Source: Marinomonas pollencensis
GTDB taxonomy: Bacteria; Pseudomonadota; Gammaproteobacteria; Pseudomonadales; Marinomonadaceae
DNA: 63,642 nt
NCBI RefSeq assembly: GCF_003387375.1
Contig: NZ_QUNG01000017.1
Coordinates: 4,004-67,645, forward strand
Direction: 5' to 3'
This document shows, in pieces, positions 52,630 to 61,439 of the stretch. Made by a program: the position numbers and the translations under genes. Below the pieces are notes generated by a model. The model made no database searches and was not told the DNA's origin. It saw only the letters and a program-made list of their open reading frames with translations. Each line of letters opens with the position of its first letter. Position 1 is the first letter of the stretch.

Positions 52630-53320
52630 GGTGATTGGTTTAATTGGGGCAATGGATGAAGAAGTCGCCGTTATTAAATCTTGGATGAGTGATGTCCGCA
52701 AAGAGAGCATTGCAGGCTGTGATTTCTTTATTGGTCAGTTTGAAGGGAAAGACGTCGTGCTGCTACAGTCTGGTATTGGTAAGGTCAATGCCGCTTTATC
52801 GACGACCTTATTGTTATCAAAATTTGCTCCAGAGTACGTTATTAATATTGGTTCGGCGGGCGGTTTTGCTGAAGAACTGAATGTGGGCGACGTGGTCATT
52901 TCCGATCAAGTGGTTCATCATGATGTGGATGTCACAGCGTTTGGTTACCCGATGGGGCAAGTGCCCAGTATGCCACCAACTTATGAGGCCGATGCAGGGC
53001 TTATCCAGCGTGCGCAAGCAGCGGTTAAGGAAGTCGACCGTGTTAAAGCAAAAATTGGTTTAATCGGAACCGGCGACAGTTTCATGAATGACCCTGTTCG
53101 AGTGGAAACGGTGAGAGTGCAATTTCCTGATATGGTGGCAGCAGAGATGGAAGCCGCGGCTGTAGCGCAAGTTTGCTTTAAGTTCTCAACGCCTTTTGTT
53201 GTTGTTCGTTCTTTATCAGATATCGCCGGTAAAGAGTCACCACAAAGCTTTGAGGAGTATCTAAAAGTAGCGGCTGAGAATTCCTCGTTGATGATTCAAC
53301 AAATGTTGAGAAATAGCTAA
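52622..53320 (+). CDS. mtnN: MTA/SAH nucleosidase MtnN (Pfs)
   Basis: This 232-residue enzyme hydrolyses 5'-methylthioadenosine and S-adenosylhomocysteine; cleavage of SAH yields S-ribosylhomocysteine, the precursor that LuxS turns into AI-2. It starts MSKVIGLIGAMDEEVAVIKS and has LLQSGIGKVNAALSTTLLLS, VINIGSAGGFAEELNVGDVV, EMEAAAVAQVCFKF and the catalytic aspartate in VVRSLSDIAGKES. All look intact. It overlaps the LuxQ-like gene by eight bases, so its synthesis is tied to the sensor operon. No luxS gene is in the window. Confidence 0.95.
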   Translation: MSKVIGLIGAMDEEVAVIKSWMSDVRKESIAGCDFFIGQFEGKDVVLLQSGIGKVNAALSTTLLLSKFAPEYVINIGSAGGFAEELNVGDVVISDQVVHHDVDVTAFGYPMGQVPSMPPTYEADAGLIQRAQAAVKEVDRVKAKIGLIGTGDSFMNDPVRVETVRVQFPDMVAAEMEAAAVAQVCFKFSTPFVVVRSLSDIAGKESPQSFEEYLKVAAENSSLMIQQMLRNS

Positions 53321-53322
53321 CG

Positions 53323-54312
53323 ATGATATTAAGCAAGGAGGCTTTGCTGTTGTCAGGGTGCCTTCTTGTGTCTTTACCTTTGATAGCAGACGAAACAGAC
53401 CTTGCGCGAGATGAGCAAGAAAAGCGTCACCAAGAATCTCTCGAAAAGGGGTCTTGGTGGCAATCAACACATCGATCTGTGTCAGAAACGGTAGACGATT
53501 GGTCACGTAATATCGATGCCTTTTTGTCAGGTAAGCAACACGTATTATCCAATGAAAGCTACATGCGTTTACGTTTCGGTCCAATCTTGAGCGACGATGG
53601 CGCAGACGGTTTTTTCGATTTTAATGCCCGCTTGAAACTCCCCAATACAAAAGACAGGCTGCGTTTTGTGATTGAGTCTGATGGAGATCATCTCACCAGC
53701 GATAATGAAGTCACGGAAACATCACGGGACAGCAGTGTAGTGAATTCCGTAGCCAACTCTAATGTCTCTGCGGCGGTACGCTATATTAAAAAAAGCTGGG
53801 GCGCAGATTTCGATGGGGGTGTTTTATTGGCCTTTCCATTGAATCCTTTTTTACGCACACGTTTTTCTCAAGGTCAGCGTTATGGTCAATGGCGTTGGTA
53901 TCAACAAGAAGAGGCATTTGCTTATTATACAGAAGGAACAGGGCTGCGTTATAAATTGGGCTACGCGCACCAGTTGGGCGACGATTTTCAATATGGAAGC
54001 CGGTTTGGAACAACGTGGTTTGCTCAAGATGATGAAATATATTACCGCGAAGACTTCTTCTTAAAGCAGTCGCTCAATGAAAAAAGCAAATTGCTGTATC
54101 AGCTGAGTTTCTTGCAGGCCGATGGCGACGATACTGACGGCAATAGCTTTCTATACTTTGTTGATTACAGCCGACACTTGTATAAAAACTGGTTAATAGG
54201 CCATGTTAAACCGCAAATGACGCATGAATCAGACAATGATTATCAAGCTGATTTCTCCCTGACACTGTCATTGGAAGTGCTTTTTGGTAACCCCTATTTA
54301 GGGACTAAGTGA
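53323..54312 (+). CDS. Predicted outer-membrane beta-barrel protein, fourth gene of the luxPQ-like operon
   Basis: This 329-residue protein has an N-terminal signal-like segment (LLLSGCLLVSLPLIADE) and, after a charged stretch, alternating strands rich in aromatic residues (YMRLRFGPILSD, RLRFVIESDGD, YGQWRWYQQEEAFAYYTEGT, YYREDFFLKQSL) ending LSLEVLFGNPY. This pattern fits a small outer-membrane barrel; I recognise no named family. The start at 53323 is two bases after the mtnN stop, with a weak ribosome site (GAGAAATAG region), consistent with translational coupling. It could be a porin for the operon's ligand or simply co-transcribed. Confidence 0.65.
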   Translation: MILSKEALLLSGCLLVSLPLIADETDLARDEQEKRHQESLEKGSWWQSTHRSVSETVDDWSRNIDAFLSGKQHVLSNESYMRLRFGPILSDDGADGFFDFNARLKLPNTKDRLRFVIESDGDHLTSDNEVTETSRDSSVVNSVANSNVSAAVRYIKKSWGADFDGGVLLAFPLNPFLRTRFSQGQRYGQWRWYQQEEAFAYYTEGTGLRYKLGYAHQLGDDFQYGSRFGTTWFAQDDEIYYREDFFLKQSLNEKSKLLYQLSFLQADGDDTDGNSFLYFVDYSRHLYKNWLIGHVKPQMTHESDNDYQADFSLTLSLEVLFGNPYLGTK

Positions 54313-54364
54313 TTTCCTACTTTTAGATAAAAAACCCTGATTAGATTTGTCGGATTGGAACTCG

Positions 54365-54370
54365 TATAAT
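54365..54370 (+). promoter_or_regulatory. Probable -10 box ahead of trmA
   Basis: A perfect TATAAT followed by a GC-rich GCCGCGC discriminator lies 47 bases ahead of the trmA ATG. No good -35 hexamer is found at 16-18 bases; TTGTCG at 54347 is too close. Confidence 0.5.
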
Positions 54371-54417
54371 GCCGCGCACAAAGTGGTGAGTTTCCATTGT
54401 TTTTAAGAGAATGTGTC

Positions 54418-55521
54418 ATGAGACCGGATCAAATCCAACCTGAATTATACGAACAGCAGCTTGTAGAAAAGCAGCTTGAGCTCACTCGCCTAATGGCTGA
54501 CTTGTCATTGCCTGAACTAGAGGTGTTTGCGAGTAAGCCAACTCACTACCGGATGAGAGCAGAATTCCGTATTTGGCATGAAGGCGATGACTTGTATTAC
54601 GCCATGTTTGACTCTGCGGATCCAAGAACACCGATTCGGACGGATCAGTTTCTGGCCGCTTCCACTCTTATTAACGAATTGATGCCAGCGCTGATTGAAG
54701 CGGTGCGTGATGTGCCTGTGCTGCGTCACAAATTATTCCAAGTGGACTTTCTGACCACTACCACAGGCGAAGCTCTGATTAGCTTGCTGTACCATAAGCC
54801 AATTGACGAGGAGTGGAATCAAGCTGCTCGTTTAATGAGTGACGCGTTTCCAGCTTGTCATTTCATTGGTCGCAGTCGTAAGAAAAAACAAATTCTAACG
54901 CGCGATTTTGTTATGGAAACATTGACGGTACACGGTCAAAAGTTCCATTACCAACAAGTTGAAAACAGCTTTACTCAGCCGAATGCCGGCATCAGTGAAA
55001 AAATGTTGGAATGGGCGCTGGATGTCACCGAAGGTCAATCCGGTGATTTGCTAGAAATGTACTGTGGTAATGGTAATTTTTCTATTCCATTGGCGCGTCG
55101 GTTTGATCGCGTTGTTGCTACCGAAATATCCAAAGTATCGGTGAACTCTGCACAACTTAATATTGCGATGAACGGCATGCAAAATGTTCAAGTTGTAAAA
55201 ATGGCCAGTGAAGATGTTTCGGCGGCTTTAAACGGTGATGTCGAGTTGCCAAAAAGCCTACTGCAAGCAGGTGTAGATGCTTTGTCACCGGCGGTTGTTT
55301 TGGTCGATCCACCTCGAGCAGGGCTGGATGATGCGACCGTTGAACTGATTCGAAAAGTAGACCGTATACTGTATATTTCTTGCAATCCTGAAACATTAAA
55401 AGCGAACTTGATTGCATTAGCGAGCACCCATAAAGTGGTTCGTTACGCGATGTTTGATCAGTTCCCTTATACCCATCATGTAGAAGCTGGCGTTTTCTTG
55501 GAGCGCTTAGAAAGCGCATAA
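54418..55521 (+). CDS. trmA: tRNA m5U54 methyltransferase TrmA
   Basis: This 367-residue SAM-dependent enzyme makes ribothymidine at position 54 of tRNAs. It has HYRMRAEFRIWHEGDDLYYA near the N-terminus, SFTQPNAGISEKMLEWALDV (~189), the SAM motif LEMYCGNGNFSIPLAR (~215), VLVDPPRAGLDD (~295) and the catalytic cysteine in YISCNPETLKANL (~320). The start MRPDQIQPELYEQQL at 54418 was chosen over an ATG 21 bases upstream. Confidence 0.95.
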   Translation: MRPDQIQPELYEQQLVEKQLELTRLMADLSLPELEVFASKPTHYRMRAEFRIWHEGDDLYYAMFDSADPRTPIRTDQFLAASTLINELMPALIEAVRDVPVLRHKLFQVDFLTTTTGEALISLLYHKPIDEEWNQAARLMSDAFPACHFIGRSRKKKQILTRDFVMETLTVHGQKFHYQQVENSFTQPNAGISEKMLEWALDVTEGQSGDLLEMYCGNGNFSIPLARRFDRVVATEISKVSVNSAQLNIAMNGMQNVQVVKMASEDVSAALNGDVELPKSLLQAGVDALSPAVVLVDPPRAGLDDATVELIRKVDRILYISCNPETLKANLIALASTHKVVRYAMFDQFPYTHHVEAGVFLERLESA

Positions 55522-55525
55522 TGAT

Positions 55526-55552
55526 AAAAAGGGGCTATCGAGTCCCTTTTTT
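55526..55552 (+). terminator. Terminator after trmA
   Basis: AAAAAGGG pairs with CCCTTTTT around GCTATCGAGT, followed by more T. Confidence 0.85.
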
Positions 55553-55744
55553 CTTGATGGCATTATTTCATTATTTTGTTGGTTCTTTGAGCAATGCGCA
55601 GAAAAGAAGAAAACGGGCATTTACATGAGTTTTGCTCTTAACAGAATGAACGACATTCTTGTATCTTGAATACGACATAGAATGATCTGTGTTAACATAT
55701 TTATACAATTTCCCCCCCACCATAATAGAGAAGTCGAACGAGCC

Positions 55745-56974
55745 ATGAGCAACACCTCATTAGACAAAGACAAAATTAAAATCTTGTTATTAGAAGGCGT
55801 GCACCAGTCTGCACTGGATGCATTACATGCCGCTGGTTATACCAATATCGAGTACCATAAAACGGCACTGGCTGAAGAAGAGCTTATTAGTAAGATCTCC
55901 GAAGCGCATTTCATTGGTATTCGCTCCCGCACACAATTAACAGAAAAAGTGCTTTCCCATGCCAATAAACTGGTAGCGATCGGCTGTTTCTGTATCGGCA
56001 CAAACCAAGTGAATTTGGAGGCAGCCAGCGAGAAAGGGATTGTTGTCTTTAACGCCCCTTACTCGAATACTCGTAGTGTGGCAGAACTGGTACTAGGTCA
56101 GTTGATTTTGTTATTGCGCGGTATTCCTGAAAAGAATGCGGCTTGTCATCGTGGTGGTTGGATTAAATCCGCGGTAGGTTCGTATGAAACTCGTGGTAAG
56201 CGTTTAGGTATCATTGGATACGGTAGCATTGGTACACAACTTAGCGTATTGGCTGAGTCCTTGGGTATGGAAGTGTGCTTCTACGATATCGTGACTAAGT
56301 TGCCTCTTGGTAATGCTCGTCAGATTAAGAGCTTGAACGAATTGCTAGCAACCTGTGATGTAATCAGTTTGCATGTGCCAGAAACCAACTCTACAAAAAT
56401 GATGATTGGCGCCAATGAAGTCGCACAAATGAAGAAAGGATCTATCTTCATTAATGCTTCTCGTGGCACAGTAGCAGATTTGGGTGCGGTTGCTGAAGCG
56501 ATTAAAGCTGGCGATTTGAGTGGCGCTGCAGTTGATGTATTCCCAGTTGAGCCTAAGGGCAATGCAGAAGAGTTTGTTTCTCCTCTGCGCGGTCTAGATA
56601 ATGTTATTTTGACGCCTCATATTGGTGGTAGCACCATGGAAGCACAAGAAAATATCGGCATCGAAGTGGCTGAGAAGCTGATTAAATACTCTGATGTTGG
56701 TACCACGATTGCGGCAGTTAACTTCCCAGAAGTGGCTTTGCCTTCACAAGCAGACAATCATCGTATTCTTCATGTTCACGCTAACCGTCCTGGTGTGTTG
56801 TCTAAGATCAATGCCATTTTCTCTGAAAATGACATCAACATTACTGGCCAATACTTACGTACCACTGAAAAGTTAGGTTATATGGTCATGGACGTGTCTG
56901 CTGATGCAGGTGAGATGGCCCTAGAGAAATTAAAAGAAGTGGACGGTACTGTTAAAGCCCGCGTACTTTTCTAA
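55745..56974 (+). CDS. serA: D-3-phosphoglycerate dehydrogenase
   Basis: This 409-residue enzyme catalyses the first step of serine synthesis. The N-terminus is MSNTSLDKDKIKILLLEGVH. The NAD-binding motif is GIIGYGSIGTQLSVLAESLG (~154) and the catalytic histidine is in TPHIGGSTMEAQ (~292). A C-terminal ACT domain (~335-409: RILHVHANRPGVLSKINAIF) provides serine feedback. The length matches E. coli SerA. The start at 55745 replaces an in-frame ATG 63 bases upstream that would add a non-conserved leader. Confidence 0.96.
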   Translation: MSNTSLDKDKIKILLLEGVHQSALDALHAAGYTNIEYHKTALAEEELISKISEAHFIGIRSRTQLTEKVLSHANKLVAIGCFCIGTNQVNLEAASEKGIVVFNAPYSNTRSVAELVLGQLILLLRGIPEKNAACHRGGWIKSAVGSYETRGKRLGIIGYGSIGTQLSVLAESLGMEVCFYDIVTKLPLGNARQIKSLNELLATCDVISLHVPETNSTKMMIGANEVAQMKKGSIFINASRGTVADLGAVAEAIKAGDLSGAAVDVFPVEPKGNAEEFVSPLRGLDNVILTPHIGGSTMEAQENIGIEVAEKLIKYSDVGTTIAAVNFPEVALPSQADNHRILHVHANRPGVLSKINAIFSENDINITGQYLRTTEKLGYMVMDVSADAGEMALEKLKEVDGTVKARVLF

Positions 56975-56989
56975 GTCTTCTTCTTACTA

Positions 56990-57048
56990 AAAAAGCCAAT
57001 GCCGTAACATGCTGCGATCAAGCCTGTTACGGCGTTGGTTTTTTTTTG
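56990..57048 (+). terminator. Long-stem terminator after serA
   Basis: AAAGCCAATGCCGTAACA pairs with TGTTACGGCGTTGGTTTT, a stem of about 17 pairs, ending in a T-run. Confidence 0.9.
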
Positions 57049-57411
57049 CCTTGAAAGTCATTTGTGATAACAAAAGTGTAGCCTGTTTTAAGAAAAGTAT
57101 TGAAACATTCCTATCTGGATCTCTAGGGAAAAAGGGGGAGACTGGGTCTTATGCGCTGAGTTAATTTACTTAATATCGCGGGAAAATATCACTTTACTTT
57201 AAAAGCGACAAAAATTTGACCAAATGCGACCTTCGAAAAAGCTTTAATCGCTAATCTGTAACAATATTGCCATTGTTTTGTATTATGGTTTTTTATTGAC
57301 TACTCATTTAATAAAAAAATAAGAGTCATGTAGGCGTCTGTTTGGCTTAAAGGCGTTAGGTAAAACTTCTGCACACCAAATTATAATTGCACCACTACAA
57401 GGAGCTCTAGA
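57049..57411. other. Gene-free region ahead of the polyamine-type transporter
   Basis: This is about 360 bases of AT-rich DNA with no credible gene. It must hold the transporter promoter; TTGACT at 57296-57301 could be a -35, but the matching -10 is poor. An AAGGAG ribosome site at 57398-57403 serves the next gene. Confidence 0.55.
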
Positions 57412-58524
57412 ATGACCCTTTCACGTCGTCAGTTTATCAAAGGCGCTTCCGCCGCAGGCGCGGTAGCCGCTACCCCTTTTTCTATTAATCAGGCACTTGC
57501 TGCAAACAAAGAACTTCGTATCTACGCGTGGGCTGGATACATAACAGATGCTATGTTGTCTGATTTTAAGGCAAAAACTGGAATCAATGCGACCTTTACC
57601 CCGTATGGTACCAACGATGAGTTAATGAACTCTCTACGTGCTACGGATGGTACAGGCTTTGATATTATTATGCCGACGGTAGACCGTGTGCCAGGTTATG
57701 TGGATTATGATTTAGTTCAGCCTCTAGATACTTCTCGCATTAATTGGGATGGCTGTTTGGACAGTGCGATTAGTGGCTCAGAAGTGGGTGGCATCGTTAA
57801 GGGCGAACGTTATTTTGCGCCTGCTGATTGGGGCACAGAAGCGATTGCTTATAATACAGAGTATGCAAAAGCGGACCCTAAGAACTTAAGCTATGGCGAT
57901 TTGTGGTTGCCTGAAAATGCGGGTGGTGTAACGGTGCGTGGCCATTCTGCATTGGTTGGCATCGGTTTATGGTTGGAAAAGGCGGGTAAGCTGCCGTTTC
58001 CATTGCTGGACTCGTATAAAAACGAAAAAGCGATGCGCGCTAACTTTGATGTTATTTTAAAAGTAGCCACTGAGTATAAGTCTTCTATTGCTCAGTTCTG
58101 GTCAACTGAAAATGAAGCGCAAGGTGCATTCCGTACTAATGGTGCCGTCATTGGTCAGACTTGGGACAGTACTGCGTTTAAACTGAAGTCTGAAGGGGAG
58201 CCCGTTGCGTTCGGTGCACCTAAAGAAGGCGCCTTGGCATGGATGGAAGGCTTTGTCATTCCTAAAAATGCCAATAACGTTGATTCGGTATACGAATTTA
58301 TCAACTGGTATTACACACCAGAAGCCGGCGCTATGTTTGTTGAATCTACTGGTTATAACTCAACTTCTAAAGGCGCTGAAGCCTTATTGCCGCAAGCGAC
58401 GAAAGATTTCTTCAATAGTTCTTATACACAACAAGATCTTGCCAACTTGTGGTGGTGGCCAATTCAAGAACCTTGGTATGTTGCATTACGTAACGAATAT
58501 CAGGATCGCTATTTGTCTGCGTAA
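57412..58524 (+). CDS. Tat-exported polyamine-type substrate-binding protein (PotD/PotF-like)
   Basis: This 370-residue protein begins with a twin-arginine signal (SRRQFIKGASAAGAVAATP, cut near QALAA), so it is probably exported folded through Tat. The mature part has the PotD/PotF pattern: RIYAWAGYITDAMLSDFKAK, FDIIMPTVDRVPGYVDYDLV, FAPADWGTEAIAYNTEY and, later, GFVIPKNANNVDSVYEFINW. The ligand is likely a polyamine or a related amine, but not certain. A hairpin separates it from the ATPase, permease and permease genes that follow. Confidence 0.87.
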   Translation: MTLSRRQFIKGASAAGAVAATPFSINQALAANKELRIYAWAGYITDAMLSDFKAKTGINATFTPYGTNDELMNSLRATDGTGFDIIMPTVDRVPGYVDYDLVQPLDTSRINWDGCLDSAISGSEVGGIVKGERYFAPADWGTEAIAYNTEYAKADPKNLSYGDLWLPENAGGVTVRGHSALVGIGLWLEKAGKLPFPLLDSYKNEKAMRANFDVILKVATEYKSSIAQFWSTENEAQGAFRTNGAVIGQTWDSTAFKLKSEGEPVAFGAPKEGALAWMEGFVIPKNANNVDSVYEFINWYYTPEAGAMFVESTGYNSTSKGAEALLPQATKDFFNSSYTQQDLANLWWWPIQEPWYVALRNEYQDRYLSA

Positions 58525-58537
58525 AGCAGAATAAGAG

Positions 58538-58573
58538 AAGCCCCTCGTAGTATGACTCTGCGAGGGGCTTTTT
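58538..58573 (+). terminator. Intra-operon terminator-like hairpin after the binding-protein gene
   Basis: AAGCCCCTCG pairs with CGAGGGGCTT around a 13-base loop, followed by TTT. It lies between the binding-protein gene and the ATPase gene and probably ends part of the transcripts, giving an excess of binding protein. Confidence 0.85.
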
Positions 58574-58616
58574 CGTCTAGCGATCTTCACCTATAAAAAG
58601 ATTAATGAGAGGTAAT

Positions 58617-59696
58617 ATGGACAGCAGTGTTCATCTAGATAATGTCGTTATGGAATTTGGTGATTTCACCGCTATTCAGAAAACGGATTTGAAAATTGAG
58701 TCTGGTGAGTTTTTTAGTTTCTTAGGCCCATCAGGGTGTGGCAAAACCACCATTCTAAATATGATTAGTGGTTTTCTTGACCCTACCCACGGCGATGTGA
58801 AAATTGGCGGTCAGGCGATGCGCGGCGTCCCTGCGAATAAGCGACCTACTTCAATGATCTTCCAAAACCTCGCTTTGTTTCCACTGATGACAGTGGCTGA
58901 AAATATTGAATTTGGTTTGGAGGTTCGAGGGGTCTCAAAAGCTGAGCGTAAAAAAGCCTCAGATCGATTGCTAGAACTGGTTGCTCTTGAGGGCAGCGGA
59001 ACTAAGAAAGTGTCCGAATTATCAGGTGGTCAGAAGCAACGGATTGCTATTGCTCGGGCGTTAGCCGTTGAGCCTCAGGTGCTATTACTGGATGAGCCAT
59101 TGTCTGCACTGGATCTAAAACTGCGCCAGCATATGCGTATTGAGCTGAAAGAGATTCAACGAAAAACCGGTATTACTTTTATCTACATCACTCATGATCA
59201 GGGTGAAGCTTTGACTATGTCCGACCGAGTCGCAGTGATGTCGGCTGGTAGAATTCAACAAGTCGCAGACCCAATTACTTTATATCGCGACCCCAAAACG
59301 GCTTTTGTTGCCTCTTTTGTTGGTGAAAACAACGGCATTAGTGGTCGCGTCGCACAACTGAATAATGGTATAGCAGAACTGGATTGTGGCGTGTTAGGGC
59401 GTTTACAAGGGCGCGTTCAAGACGGTGTCAATGTGGGAGATAACGCGACTGTGTTCATCCGGCCTGAGCATTTTCGCCTGCAAGCAGACAGTAATATGTT
59501 GACGATTCCCAGCGCGATCGAAGAAGTGAACTTCGAAGGCTCTTATTTGACGCTGAATGCGAATACGCAAGCGCAAACCAGTTTGTCGATTCAACTTGGT
59601 TCCCATCAATACACACAAGACCTGATTAAGGGGGCACCCGTGTCCTTGTCTTATCGTGCTGAAGATGCCGTGGTGATAGGAGGTGATCATGTTTAG
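58617..59696 (+). CDS. Polyamine-type ABC transporter ATPase (PotA-like)
   Basis: This 359-residue ATPase has Walker A GPSGCGKTT (~35), signature LSGGQKQRIAIARALA (~135), Walker B VLLLDEPLSALDLK (~154) and a C-terminal TOBE domain (~280-359), as in PotA. The ATG at 58617 follows AGAGG with proper spacing; the ATG at 58605 lies ahead of that site. It overlaps the next permease gene by eight bases. Confidence 0.9.
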   Translation: MDSSVHLDNVVMEFGDFTAIQKTDLKIESGEFFSFLGPSGCGKTTILNMISGFLDPTHGDVKIGGQAMRGVPANKRPTSMIFQNLALFPLMTVAENIEFGLEVRGVSKAERKKASDRLLELVALEGSGTKKVSELSGGQKQRIAIARALAVEPQVLLLDEPLSALDLKLRQHMRIELKEIQRKTGITFIYITHDQGEALTMSDRVAVMSAGRIQQVADPITLYRDPKTAFVASFVGENNGISGRVAQLNNGIAELDCGVLGRLQGRVQDGVNVGDNATVFIRPEHFRLQADSNMLTIPSAIEEVNFEGSYLTLNANTQAQTSLSIQLGSHQYTQDLIKGAPVSLSYRAEDAVVIGGDHV

Positions 59697-60576
59697 CCAA
59701 CTTAAGGCGCGCTTCGGCAGCAGCTTGGCGGTTGGTATTCTTGGTATGATCGCGATTTGGCTGTTGGGGATGGTCATTCTGCCTCAGTTGTTGATGGTCG
59801 ACTACTCGTTTCGGCCTAATTTGTTTCCTTCGGAAATAGGCGGCCCGAAAGACGTTTATTCCTTAGGGAATTACGAGACGCTGTTTAGTAACCTAATACA
59901 CTTAAAGATCTTCTTGAAAACCATTTGGTCAAGTGTGTTAGTGACTGTGCTTACTTTGTTGGTAAGTTATCCCATTGCCTTTTACCTCGCCAAAGTGGCA
60001 ACACCCAGACAAGCTGCGTTTTGTTTGTTGCTCTTGGTGATTCCATTTTGGATCAATGAAATTCTACGTACCTTCGCCTGGTACATTATTTTGGCTTATA
60101 AAGGGCCATTAAATGCCATGTTATTAGGGATGGGTGTTATTGATCGCCCTATACGTTTTCTGTCAGGTGACGGTGGTGTCTTAATAGGCATGGTGTATGC
60201 ATATATTTTGTTTATGATTTTTCCTATTTATAACGCCATAGAGAGTCTAGATACTAATCAGGTCAAAGCGGCGCGTAATTTGGGTGCAGGCTGGATCCGT
60301 ACTCATTGGCGAGTCATTATTCCCCATGCTAAGCCGGGAATTGCAACGGGTTGCATCATGACATTTATGTTGGCGGCTGGTAGTTATGCTGTGCCGTCAT
60401 TATTAGGCTCACCAGGAAGTCGTTGGTTCACACAAATTATTTACAACTGGTTCTTTGAAGGAGGGGACTGGAACCAAGGTGCCGCTTATGCCTTCTTACT
60501 GTTGATTATTTGTATTGGCTTTATTGCTTTGGTGATGCGTATCTTTAAAGTGGGTTTGGGGGACATTGCAAAATGA
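59689..60576 (+). CDS. Polyamine-type ABC permease (PotB-like)
   Basis: This ~295-residue permease has six membrane segments and the EAA loop KAARNLGAGWIRTHWRVIIP (~205). IPFWINEILRTFAWYIILAY near residue 120 is characteristic of PotB-type proteins. The ATG at 59689 (MFSQLKARFG) follows a perfect AGGAGG. It overlaps the ATPase gene and, by an ATGA, the next permease gene. Confidence 0.9.
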   Translation: MFSQLKARFGSSLAVGILGMIAIWLLGMVILPQLLMVDYSFRPNLFPSEIGGPKDVYSLGNYETLFSNLIHLKIFLKTIWSSVLVTVLTLLVSYPIAFYLAKVATPRQAAFCLLLLVIPFWINEILRTFAWYIILAYKGPLNAMLLGMGVIDRPIRFLSGDGGVLIGMVYAYILFMIFPIYNAIESLDTNQVKAARNLGAGWIRTHWRVIIPHAKPGIATGCIMTFMLAAGSYAVPSLLGSPGSRWFTQIIYNWFFEGGDWNQGAAYAFLLLIICIGFIALVMRIFKVGLGDIAK

Positions 60577-61373
60577 GATCTGAAACCATGTTGCGTTGGA
60601 GTATTCGCTTCTATATTGGCGTGTTCTTTTTATACTTGTTTACGCCGCTAATCATTATGGGGCTGGCGACCTTCAACGACAGTCGTTTTCCAACAGTCTC
60701 TCCTTGGAAAGGTTTTACCCTAAAGTGGTTTAGTGCGTTAGCGGAAGATGGTGCTATGTGGCACGCCTTATGGATTAGCGTGATTGTTGCCATTGGCGTG
60801 TTGGTGGTGGCGGTGCCCATTGGGATTTGTTGTGCGTTGTTTCTTTCTACTTTTCAAGGTCGAGGGAAAACCTTTTTGTACTCTCTGATGATGTCGCCAT
60901 TATTAACACCTGGTGTCATTGTTGGTATCTCCACATTGATCTTTTGGAAGGGCTTTTCTGTCAGTGGTGGTGTGATGTTGACCGTGATCGCACAGACGAC
61001 CTTTATTGCTGCCTATGTGATGCTGATGGTACTGGCGCGTTTACAACGCTTTGATCGTACTTTAGAAAATGCCGCATTAAGTCTTGGTGCGACTCAATGG
61101 CAAACGTTCCGACGTATATTATTGCCTTATTTGAAGCCCGCTATCATATCGGCTGCCGGCATCGCTTTTCTGCAGTCATTTGAGAACTACAATACCACCT
61201 TGTTTGTGAAGGGTTATGACACTACCTTGACCGTATATATTGCCTCTAAGGTACGTACGGGTTTAACGCCAGCGGTGAATGCTCTTGGCTTAGTGATGAT
61301 CTCAATTACGGTCATTCTAGCCATTGTGTACGAAATAAAACGCCGTCGAGAACAGCAATCTATGAGTGGTTAA
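60573..61373 (+). CDS. Polyamine-type ABC permease (PotC-like)
   Basis: This 266-residue permease has six membrane segments, starting with FYIGVFFLYLFTPLIIMGLA. Typical PotC stretches are FNDSRFPTVSPWKGFTLKWF, SPLLTPGVIVGISTLIFW and the EAA loop NAALSLGATQWQTFRRILLP (~165). It is the last gene of the transporter operon, joined to the previous one by an ATGA overlap and followed by a terminator. Confidence 0.9.
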   Translation: MRSETMLRWSIRFYIGVFFLYLFTPLIIMGLATFNDSRFPTVSPWKGFTLKWFSALAEDGAMWHALWISVIVAIGVLVVAVPIGICCALFLSTFQGRGKTFLYSLMMSPLLTPGVIVGISTLIFWKGFSVSGGVMLTVIAQTTFIAAYVMLMVLARLQRFDRTLENAALSLGATQWQTFRRILLPYLKPAIISAAGIAFLQSFENYNTTLFVKGYDTTLTVYIASKVRTGLTPAVNALGLVMISITVILAIVYEIKRRREQQSMSG

Positions 61374-61405
61374 TTAGCGCTATCTTGTTAGGCATCAGTG
61401 GTATT

Positions 61406-61439
61406 AAAAACCAGTATGTTTCTCATACTGGTTTTTTTT
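61406..61439. terminator. Bidirectional terminator between potC-like and lysR genes
   Basis: AAAAACCAGTATG pairs with CATACTGGTTTTT around TTTCT, with A and T runs on both sides. It ends the transporter operon and the converging LysR gene. Confidence 0.9.

Noticed and set aside
54347..54370. TTGTCG as the -35 box of trmA
   Set aside because: Only 12 bases separate it from TATAAT, too short for a sigma-70 promoter.
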